The notes below the pieces were generated by a model. The model worked only from the letters and a program-made list of their open reading frames with translations, did not search any database and was not told the origin of the DNA. The position numbers and the translations under genes were made by a program. A DNA stretch of 7,022 nt from Sporichthyaceae bacterium (lineage in GTDB: Bacteria; Actinomycetota; Actinomycetes; JACCYY01): the NCBI GenBank assembly GCA_013696235.1, contig JACCYY010000101.1:1-7022 (forward strand), given 5' to 3'. This document shows positions 1 to 7,022 of this stretch, in pieces. How positions within the stretch are numbered: position 1 is the first letter of the stretch; every line of letters starts with the position of its first letter.

Positions 1-717
1 CCAGCCGAGCTCGGTGCGACCACGCTCGAGCCGGTCTCCTACCGGCTGCGCTACCCCGACGGCCCGCGCGACGCCGAGTCACTCATGATCGACCCTGTCG
101 ACGGCCGGCTCTACGTCGTGACCAAGAGCGGGGTCGGCGGTGGGAGCCTGTACGCCGCACCGGCCGGGCTCGAGCCCGACGCGACCCATGACCTCACCCT
201 GGTCGGCCGCGTCCGATCGTTTGTCACGGATGGCAGCTTCACGCCGGACGGTCGACAGGTGCTGCTCCGGGCGGTGTCCGGCCTCTCGAAGGCCCAGACC
301 GTAGCGGTGGTGCTGGACGTCGTGCGGGGCGAGGACGGCAGCGTGACCCAGCTGGTCGAGACCGGGCAGGTCGCGCTGCCCGACCAGGAGCAGGGTGAGT
401 CACTCACGGTCACCACGGACGGGCAGACGATTCTCGTCGGCAGCGAGGGCACTGACGAACCGGTCTGGGCGGTCCCGCTGGTCACGGCGGCGCAGCCGTC
501 GGCCACGCCCTCGGGCTCGTCCGGCCCGGTCACCGCGACGGCAGCGGGACCCTCGCGACCGGACCAAGCAGTGCCCGACCCGGACGCCTGCCGTCTGGCG
601 GACCCGACCTCCTGCCTCGACGAACCCACCTGGTGGTTGGCCGCCCTCGGCGTTGCGCTGGCGGCAATGCTCGTGGCTGTCCTCGCCGTCCTGCGCCGCT
701 CCGCCTCCAACCGATGA
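1..717 (+). CDS. C-terminal part of a surface-anchored beta-propeller-like protein (5' end outside window)
   Basis: The frame is open from base 1 to the TGA at 715-717, so the window holds only the last 238 residues and the true start lies upstream. The visible part has short repeated strand patterns such as DPVDGRLYVVTKSG, FTPDGRQVLLRAV and TTDGQTILVGSEG, which resemble blades of a WD40/PD40-type beta-propeller. A low-complexity Ser/Pro/Thr/Ala linker follows (about bases 500-570). Next comes a short stretch with two cysteines (DACRLADPTSC), which could form a disulfide outside the cell. A single hydrophobic segment (WWLAALGVALAAMLVAVLAVL) and an Arg-containing tail RRSASNR end the protein. 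This is the layout of an extracytoplasmic domain held by a C-terminal membrane anchor with the tail inside. The ligand and role are unknown. The gene converges on serC with 28 bp between the stops. I am confident it is coding and moderately confident of the propeller. Confidence 0.8.
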   Translation, partial: PAELGATTLEPVSYRLRYPDGPRDAESLMIDPVDGRLYVVTKSGVGGGSLYAAPAGLEPDATHDLTLVGRVRSFVTDGSFTPDGRQVLLRAVSGLSKAQTVAVVLDVVRGEDGSVTQLVETGQVALPDQEQGESLTVTTDGQTILVGSEGTDEPVWAVPLVTAAQPSATPSGSSGPVTATAAGPSRPDQAVPDPDACRLADPTSCLDEPTWWLAALGVALAAMLVAVLAVLRRSASNR

Positions 718-745
718 TCAGCACCAGAGATCGCGGGTCAGGTGG

Positions 746-3035
<2,290 letters not shown>

Positions 3036-3042
3036 CAACACG

Positions 3043-3046
3043 CTCC
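3043..3046 (-). promoter_or_regulatory. Ribosome binding site of citA
   Basis: GGAG lies 7 nt before the ATG of citA on the minus strand. It decides the start against the longer frame that continues upstream. It is the clearest Shine-Dalgarno site among the starts in this window. Confidence 0.6.
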
Positions 3047-3065
3047 GCGCTCGTAGGTAAGCAGG

Positions 3066-3071
3066 ACCATA
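3066..3071 (-). promoter_or_regulatory. Candidate -10 box for citA
   Basis: On the minus strand TATGGT fits the actinobacterial TANNNT pattern and would place transcription start about 24 nt before the citA ATG. No convincing -35 hexamer sits 16-18 nt upstream, so this is only a candidate within the 130-bp divergent citA/pdxH region. Confidence 0.3.
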
Positions 3072-3152
3072 GTGACCGCACATGTCCGCCAGGCGCCGGA
3101 AGCTCGGCCGCGGCTCGGACGTGCCCCGTCGCGGTCTGGTGCCAGGCGATTG

Positions 3153-3158
3153 GTAGAA
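3153..3158 (+). promoter_or_regulatory. Candidate -10 box for a leaderless pdxH transcript
   Basis: TAGAAC lies exactly 7 nt before the GTG start of pdxH. That is the spacing expected when transcription begins at or next to the first base of the start codon. No purine-rich Shine-Dalgarno site precedes the GTG, which fits leaderless initiation, common in actinobacteria. The last base deviates from TANNNT and I see no -35 hexamer. Confidence 0.4.
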
Positions 3159-3165
3159 CGGTCTG

Positions 3166-3816
3166 GTGACGCAGGACCGGTTGAGCGCCCTTCGCCGGTC
3201 GTACGCGCTGCGCGGGCTGGACGAGCGCGACCTCGCGCCGGACCCGATCGGCCAGCTGTCGAGGTGGCTCGACGACGTCGTCGCGGCTGACCTCCCGGAG
3301 CCGAACGCGATGGTCGTGGCCACCGCCGACGCGCAGGCCCGACCCGCGGTCCGCTACGTCCTGCTCAAGGGTCTGGACGTGCGTGGGCTCGTGTTCTACA
3401 CGAACTACGACTCCGCCAAGGCGGGCGCCCTCGGTGCGAACCCCGTCGCGAGCGTGCTGTTCCCCTGGCACGCGCTGGAGCGCCAGGTCCGGATCAGCGG
3501 GCCGGTGACCAAGATCGACACCGCGGAGAGCGAAGCCTATTTCAGGTCCCGTCCGTACGGCTCCCAGATCGGTGCCTGGTCGAGCCCGCAGTCCACGGTC
3601 GCCGGGTCGCGCGCCGAGCTGGACGGGTCGTACGAGGCGGTCGCCCGAAGGTTCCCCGAGGGCTCACCGGTGCCGCGCCCGGACTTCTGGGGTGGCTACC
3701 GCGTTGCCGTCGAGGCCGCCGAATTCTGGCAGGGCAGGCAGAACCGCTTGCACGATCGGCTGCGCTACCGCCGCGGCGGGACCGGTGCGTGGCTGGTCGA
3801 GCGGCTCTGGCCCTGA
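3166..3816 (+). CDS. pdxH: Pyridoxamine/pyridoxine 5'-phosphate oxidase (PdxH)
   Basis: This 216-residue FMN-dependent cytosolic enzyme oxidises pyridoxamine or pyridoxine 5'-phosphate to pyridoxal 5'-phosphate, in PLP synthesis and salvage. It aligns by eye with E. coli PdxH nearly end to end. RYVLLKGLDVRGLVFYTN (63-80) and SAK (83-85) form the FMN site; E. coli has SRK there, and I recall SAK as common in actinobacteria. NPVASVLFPWHALERQVRI (92-110), RSRPYGSQIGAWSSPQS (128-143), FWGGYRV (174-180) and EFWQGRQNRLHDRLRY (186-201) follow. The last contains the Arg-x-His pair that binds substrate. The protein ends RLWP where E. coli ends RLAP. The GTG start gives the normal N-terminal length with PNAMVVATAD at residue 46. 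It is divergent from citA, across 130 bp. Length is normal and nothing appears broken. Confidence 0.94.
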   Translation: MTQDRLSALRRSYALRGLDERDLAPDPIGQLSRWLDDVVAADLPEPNAMVVATADAQARPAVRYVLLKGLDVRGLVFYTNYDSAKAGALGANPVASVLFPWHALERQVRISGPVTKIDTAESEAYFRSRPYGSQIGAWSSPQSTVAGSRAELDGSYEAVARRFPEGSPVPRPDFWGGYRVAVEAAEFWQGRQNRLHDRLRYRRGGTGAWLVERLWP

Positions 3817-3855
3817 CGCGAACTGGCAAGCACGTCCTCGGGCCGGGGGAAAGAA

Positions 3856-3937
3856 CGACCCGCGGGCACGTACTCCACGCTCGCCGGGATCGACGAGCCC
3901 GAAGTGCCGGGTGGACTGGCCCGGCGCCCGCGGGTCG
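3856..3937. repeat. 12-bp perfect inverted repeat enclosing two smaller hairpins
   Basis: CGACCCGCGGGC at 3856-3867 is the exact reverse complement of GCCCGCGGGTCG at 3926-3937. Between them lie a 5-bp stem GCTCG/CGAGC (3879-3898, 10-nt loop) and a 6-bp stem GCCGGG/CCCGGC (3906-3925, 8-nt loop) that ends directly against the right outer arm. Folded as RNA this would be a three-way junction about 82 nt long, starting 40 nt after the pdxH stop. Each outer arm contains the palindrome CCCGCGGG, so part of the match follows from that palindrome occurring twice, and GC-rich DNA gives such stems by chance. It could be an mRNA 3'-end structure, a small RNA or a protein-binding site. Confidence 0.45.
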
Positions 3938-3965
3938 GGTCACTGCCTGGAACTCGCCGGCCGTC

Positions 3966-3985
3966 GGTCCGTCCTGGGACGGGTC
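3966..3985. repeat. GC-rich hairpin
   Basis: CCGTC (3969-3973) pairs with GACGG (3978-3982) around the four-base loop CTGG, and flanking G-C and G-T pairs can extend the stem to 3966 and 3985. No T-run follows. It could contribute to transcript ending after pdxH, but a chance stem in GC-rich DNA is possible. Confidence 0.35.
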
Positions 3986-4159
3986 CGCCGTGATCCGGTG
4001 GGTCCGAACGGCTAGCGGGCAGCCACCTCACAAGTCCAGGTACTACTCATGCGTTGGACCACCTCCCTTCTGTGTACGAAGCACGCTACGTCAGCGCGGG
4101 CGCGGGCTCAACGGTGTTCTTCAGACGGCTCGGGGTAGCCTCGCGGTCGGTCCCGGGCG

Positions 4160-5491
4160 GTGGGCGGCAGCAGCGAGGACGAGGTGGACGACGCGGGACC
4201 GGTGATCGACCCGGCTGCCAGGAGCGGCGAGCGCTCACGCTTCGGGCGCGCCGCGCGCGCAGTCGCGATCGACGTCTCGCTGCTGCGCGACAACCCCGCC
4301 TACCGACAGCTGTGGGTCGGCTTGACGGTGTCGCAGCTGGGCTCGGCGATGACCCTCGTCGCGGTGCCGGTCCAGGTGTACGCGCTGACGAAGTCCTCCC
4401 TGGCGGTGGGCATGCTCGGCCTGGTCGGCCTGGTCCCACTGATCGTCTTCGGCCTGTACGGCGGCGCGCTCGCTGACGCACTCGACCGCCGCCGGCTGGC
4501 TCTGCTGACGTCCACCGGGTTGCTGGTGACCAGCGCCGTCCTGGTTGCTCAGGCTGCGCTCGACCTGGACCAGCTCTGGCTCATCTACGCCGTCGTCGCG
4601 GTCCAGGCAGCCCTCTTCGCGATCGACAACCCGACCCGGAACGCGATCATCCCGAGGGTGGTCGAGCCGGGACGGCTGCCCACGGCGAACGCGCTCGCCC
4701 AGCTGACGTTCAACCTCGGGTTCACCGTCGGTCCGCTGATCGCCGGGGTCGTGATCACCGTGGCCGGGCTGGAGACCGCCTATGCCATCGACGCGGCGTC
4801 GTTCCTGGCAGCGGTCTACGCGCTGTCCCGACTTCCACCGCTGCCGCCGGACGGGAACGCCCGGCGGGCCGGGTTGCGGTCGGTGCTGGAGGGGCTGCGC
4901 TTCGTCTCGACCCGCACCATCCTGCTGGTCAGCTTCCTCGCCGACATCGCCGCCATGGTCCTGGTGATGCCCAAGGCGCTCTACCCAGAGCTGGCTGAGA
5001 CCGTCTTCGCCGGCGGACCGGACACCGTTGGTCTGCTCTTCGGCGCGATGGGAGCCGGCGGGCTGGTGGCCGCGGCGCTCGGCGGCTGGATGAGCCGGGT
5101 GCACCGGCACGGCTTGGCGGTGCTGGTCGCGGTCGCCGCCTGGGCACTGGCGATCATCGGCTTCGGGCTGTCACCGGTCCTGTGGCTTGCGCTGGGCTTC
5201 CTCGCGCTCGCCGGCGCTTCCGACCTGGTCAGCGCGGTGTTCCGGACCAGCATCCTGCAGGCGGCCGCGCCGGATGAGATGCGCGGGCGGCTGTTCGGGC
5301 TCAACATCATCGTCGTCACCGGCGGCCCGCGGTTGGCCGACGTCCGCGCGGGAGCCGTGGCCGTGCTGTTCTCCCCGACCGTTGCGGTGATCAGCGGTGG
5401 GATCACCTGCCTGGTCGCCCTCGTCCTCCTGCTGATGCGGTTTCCCGCCTTCGCCCGCTACGACGCGCGGCCGCCGCTGCCGCCCGGGTGA
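4160..5491 (+). CDS. MFS exporter, EntS-like (MFS_3 family)
   Basis: The 443-residue product is a multi-span inner-membrane transporter of the major facilitator superfamily, probably a proton-driven exporter. After a polar N-terminus, SLLRDNPAYRQLWVGLTVSQLG (40-61) leads into the first helix as in EntS-type exporters. GGALADALDRRR (101-112) is the loop 2-3 signature. FAIDNPTRNAIIPRVVEPGRLPTANA (153-178) and FNLGFTVGPLIAGV (184-197) are typical of the family. PDEMRGRLFGLN (371-382) and VVTGGPRLADVRAGAVA (385-401) mark the second half. Hydrophobic stretches suit about 12 helices. The substrate cannot be read from sequence; siderophores, drugs or metabolites are all possible. The start is uncertain: GTG at 4184 has GAGG 5 nt upstream and GTG at 4202 is also in frame, and all three leave the first helix intact. 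It ends 30 bp before the ligase gene. Confidence 0.88.
   Translation: MGGSSEDEVDDAGPVIDPAARSGERSRFGRAARAVAIDVSLLRDNPAYRQLWVGLTVSQLGSAMTLVAVPVQVYALTKSSLAVGMLGLVGLVPLIVFGLYGGALADALDRRRLALLTSTGLLVTSAVLVAQAALDLDQLWLIYAVVAVQAALFAIDNPTRNAIIPRVVEPGRLPTANALAQLTFNLGFTVGPLIAGVVITVAGLETAYAIDAASFLAAVYALSRLPPLPPDGNARRAGLRSVLEGLRFVSTRTILLVSFLADIAAMVLVMPKALYPELAETVFAGGPDTVGLLFGAMGAGGLVAAALGGWMSRVHRHGLAVLVAVAAWALAIIGFGLSPVLWLALGFLALAGASDLVSAVFRTSILQAAAPDEMRGRLFGLNIIVVTGGPRLADVRAGAVAVLFSPTVAVISGGITCLVALVLLLMRFPAFARYDARPPLPPG
4175..4178 (+). promoter_or_regulatory. Possible ribosome binding site favouring the MFS start at 4184
   Basis: GAGG ends 5 nt before an in-frame GTG at 4184. The upstream GTG at 4160 has only a cytosine-rich lead with no purine-rich site. 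If this site is used, the protein is 8 residues shorter, beginning VDDAGPVIDP. Confidence 0.35.
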
Positions 5492-5508
5492 TCTCGTCGT
5501 TGCCCGGA

Positions 5509-5514
5509 TAGCGT
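5509..5514 (+). promoter_or_regulatory. Candidate -10 box for a leaderless ligase transcript
   Basis: TAGCGT fits TANNNT and ends exactly 7 nt before the GTG start at 5522, the same geometry as at pdxH. No Shine-Dalgarno site is visible, and the box lies in the 30-bp gap after the MFS stop. This suggests the ligase gene may have its own promoter besides read-through from the MFS gene. Confidence 0.4.
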
Positions 5515-5521
5515 CAACGAC

Positions 5522-6772
5522 GTGCGCATCGAATTCAACGCCTCCGAGCGGTGCAGCGTCGGCGTCGAGTGGGAGCTCCAGCTCGTCGATCTGGAGAGTC
5601 GTCAGCTCGCGTCCGCGGCCAGCCAGCTCCTCGGCGAGATCCGGCCCGAGGGCGAGCTCGACCACCCGCTGGCCAAGCACGAGCTGCTCGAGTCCACGAT
5701 CGAGGTGATCACCGGCATCTGCAGCACGGTGGCCGAGGCGCAGGCAGACCTCGCTGGCACCGTCGCCGTCGTCGCGGAGCACGCGGCGGCACGCGGCCTG
5801 GGGCTCATGTGCTCGGGCACGCACCCGATCACCGACTGGACCACGCAGACGATCAGCCCCAGTCCTCGCTACGCCAGGCTGATCGAGGACAACCAGTGGT
5901 TGGCGCGGCAGCTGCAGATCTTCGGCGTGCACGTGCACGTCGGGGTCCGCTCGGTCGACAAGGTCATCCCGATCGTCAACGCGCTCACGGCGTACGTCCC
6001 GCACTTCCTTGCGCTGTCGGCGTCCTCGCCGTACTGGATCGGCGAGGACACCGGTCTCGCGTCGGTCCGGTGCAAGATCTTCGAGGGGCTGCACACGGCC
6101 GGACTCCCGTACGCGCTGACCGGCTGGGCCCAGTTCGAGCACTACATGGAGACGATGATCACCACCCGCACGATCGAGTCGGTGCGTGAGGTGTGGTGGG
6201 ACATCCGTCCGCACCCGACGTTCGGCACGGTCGAGCTGAGGATCTGCGACGGGCTTCCGACCCTCGACGAGATCGGCGCGGTCGCCGCGCTCTCCCAGTG
6301 CCTGGTGGAGCGCCTCGACCGGGAGCTCGACCAGGGCCGCGTCCTGCCGACGCCGGAGCCGTGGGTGGTCAAGGAGAACAAGTGGCGCGCGGCGAGGTAC
6401 GGCCTCGACGCCGGGATCATCATCGACGAGCACGGCTCGGTCGGGCCGGTCCGAACCGCGATCACGGACCTCGTCGACGAGCTCGCCCCGATCGCGCGGA
6501 GCCTGGGGTGCGAGACCGAGCTCGAGTCCGTGCGGCGGATTCTCGACCTGGGCGCCAGCTACCAGCGTCAGCGCGCGGTCGCGGCTGCCAGCGGCGGCGA
6601 TCTCAGCGCGGTCGTGGACAGCCTGCTCGCCGAGATGCGCGACGGGCTGCCCCCCGCCGATCCGCCCCTGACTGCGGCTGATCACGGAGCTGCCAGCCGG
6701 TTGAACACCTCAGGGTCGACCCGGACCCAGACCGCCTCGGCCCGAGCGAGCAGCGCGGTGTCCCCGCCGTAG
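5522..6772 (+). CDS. Carboxylate-amine ligase, YbdK family (glutamate-cysteine ligase type 2 fold)
   Basis: The protein belongs to the GCS2/YbdK family of ATP-dependent ligases that join a carboxylate, typically the gamma-carboxyl of glutamate, to an amine. YbdK itself has weak glutamate-cysteine ligase activity and its true substrate is unclear. Landmarks are VGVEWELQLVD (13-23), KHELLESTIEVITGIC (52-67), CSGTHPITDW (97-106), FGVHVHVGV (134-142), SSPYWIGEDTGLASVRCKIF (168-187), WWDIRPHPTFGTVELRICDG (225-244) and NKWRAARYGLDAGIIID (286-302). The last lie in the acid- and basic-rich ATP/metal site. The GTG start places VGVEWE at the usual distance. Family-like sequence ends near residue 383. 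The last 33 residues (Ser/Thr/Ala-rich) are read antisense to the next gene, so the true end may be earlier. It lies 30 bp after the MFS gene, with a possible promoter of its own. Confidence 0.88.
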   Translation: MRIEFNASERCSVGVEWELQLVDLESRQLASAASQLLGEIRPEGELDHPLAKHELLESTIEVITGICSTVAEAQADLAGTVAVVAEHAAARGLGLMCSGTHPITDWTTQTISPSPRYARLIEDNQWLARQLQIFGVHVHVGVRSVDKVIPIVNALTAYVPHFLALSASSPYWIGEDTGLASVRCKIFEGLHTAGLPYALTGWAQFEHYMETMITTRTIESVREVWWDIRPHPTFGTVELRICDGLPTLDEIGAVAALSQCLVERLDRELDQGRVLPTPEPWVVKENKWRAARYGLDAGIIIDEHGSVGPVRTAITDLVDELAPIARSLGCETELESVRRILDLGASYQRQRAVAAASGGDLSAVVDSLLAEMRDGLPPADPPLTAADHGAASRLNTSGSTRTQTASARASSAVSPP

Positions 6773-7022
6773 AGGGTCGTCGACGTCGAGCTCCGGCGGT
6801 CGTCGGTCTGGTCGAGCCGGCCGACCACGACGCAACGTTCGTCGACGCGGGGGAGGCGGAGCACCTCGGCGGTCATCGTGCCGAGCACCATCGGCCGGCC
6901 GGTGAGGTCCGACGACCACCCGCCCGGGCAGTCCAGCGCGGCCCAGACGATCTCGGCCGGCACGGTGCCATCGGCTGCCGCGACCGACGAGTCCGGCCGC
7001 CACGTACAGGCGGTGAGCCCGG
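6682..7022 (-). CDS. Hotdog-fold thioesterase-like protein, C-terminal part (5' end outside window)
   Basis: The minus-strand frame is open from the right edge to the TGA at 6682-6684, giving 112 visible C-terminal residues. The start is outside the window. VPAEIVWAALDCPGG, then GRPMVLGTMTAEVLRLPRVDERCVVVGRLD, then TTLYGGDTALLARAEAVWVRV resemble the second half of a PaaI/YbgC-like hotdog domain: a helix followed by beta strands. This pattern occurs in small actinobacterial proteins usually annotated as thioesterase-superfamily or hypothetical. If so it would hydrolyse an acyl-CoA or similar thioester in the cytosol, but no substrate can be named. An internal GTG at 6963 would cut off the WAALDCPGG region's lead and is not needed, since the frame runs on upstream. 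It converges on the ligase gene and overlaps its annotated end by 91 bp antisense. Confidence 0.72.
   Translation of the reverse strand, partial: GLTACTWRPDSSVAAADGTVPAEIVWAALDCPGGWSSDLTGRPMVLGTMTAEVLRLPRVDERCVVVGRLDQTDDRRSSTSTTLYGGDTALLARAEAVWVRVDPEVFNRLAAP

Larger units (their letters stand above)
3817..4159 (+). other. 343-bp intergenic region between pdxH and the MFS gene
   Basis: I see no convincing gene here. Open frames on both strands have unusual composition and match nothing I recognise. The left half is very GC-rich and carries nested inverted repeats (3856-3937) and a hairpin (3966-3985), none followed by a T-run, so they are not classical intrinsic terminators. The stretch from about 4031 to 4090 is less GC-rich and could hold the promoter of the MFS gene. 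TTGGAC at 4054-4059 resembles a -35 box, but no good -10 box is correctly spaced. TAGCCT at 4136-4141 fits TANNNT and would start transcription about 12 nt before the first possible MFS start. All promoter calls here are weak. Confidence 0.5.

Noticed and set aside
3856..3985. Inverted repeats as a classical Rho-independent terminator of pdxH
   Set aside because: None of the stems is followed by a run of T, so the standard terminator call is not supported.
3765..4031. Minus-strand 88-codon frame between pdxH and the MFS gene
   Set aside because: Part of it (SVEYVPAGRSFPRPEDVL) looks protein-like, but the frame overlaps the pdxH end and the inverted repeats and matches no family I know. The evidence is too thin to call a gene.
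3789..4205. Plus-strand 138-codon frame across the intergenic region
   Set aside because: It overlaps both the pdxH end and the MFS start, has no ribosome site, and its composition is unlike neighbouring proteins.
5522..6670. Naming the ligase egtA or gshA
   Set aside because: The motifs fit the YbdK branch, and no ergothioneine genes are visible nearby, so neither symbol can be supported.
5171..6685. 504-codon minus-strand frame opposite the ligase and the MFS gene's end
   Set aside because: It is a GC-bias shadow of the two plus-strand genes, rich in Arg, Asp and Gly with no recognisable domain.

Overview
The window is very GC-rich, densely coding DNA with frequent GTG starts and few recognisable Shine-Dalgarno sites, which points to a high-GC actinomycete chromosome. 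The citrate synthase, SerC and PdxH sequences all look actinobacterial. A Nocardioides-like (Propionibacteriales) host is my best guess from general resemblance, but it is not proven. I see no insertion sequence, integrase, tRNA, rRNA or CRISPR array. This is ordinary core chromosome rather than an accessory island.

Layout, left to right. (1) Bases 1-717 (+) are the 3' end of a surface-anchored beta-propeller-like protein with a Ser/Pro/Thr linker and one C-terminal membrane segment. It converges on the next gene with a 28-bp gap. (2) On the minus strand, a citA-type citrate synthase (3035 to 1935) is followed after 55 bp by serC, phosphoserine aminotransferase (1879 to 746). (3) A 130-bp divergent intergenic region separates citA from pdxH, pyridoxamine 5'-phosphate oxidase (3166-3816, +). 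(4) A 343-bp gap without a convincing gene holds nested inverted repeats and a further hairpin. (5) An EntS-like MFS exporter (4160-5491, +) is followed 30 bp later by a YbdK-type carboxylate-amine ligase of the glutamate-cysteine ligase 2 family (5522-6772, +). (6) The 3' part of a hotdog-fold thioesterase-like gene runs on the minus strand to the right edge and overlaps the end of the ligase gene antisense.

How the genes may work together. PdxH makes pyridoxal 5'-phosphate, and SerC is a PLP enzyme of serine biosynthesis encoded across the shared promoter region. CitA supplies citrate at the entry of the TCA cycle. The exporter and the ligase may form a second transcription unit, possibly making and exporting a gamma-glutamyl-type or other amide product, but that is inference.

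I found no clear new biological system. The points most worth a second look are the ligase reading frame running about 33 residues past its family's usual end into antisense thioesterase sequence, the nested inverted repeats after pdxH, two genes with a -10-like box exactly 7 nt before a GTG start (candidate leaderless genes), and a Glu at the citrate synthase position where the classical enzyme has its catalytic Asp.
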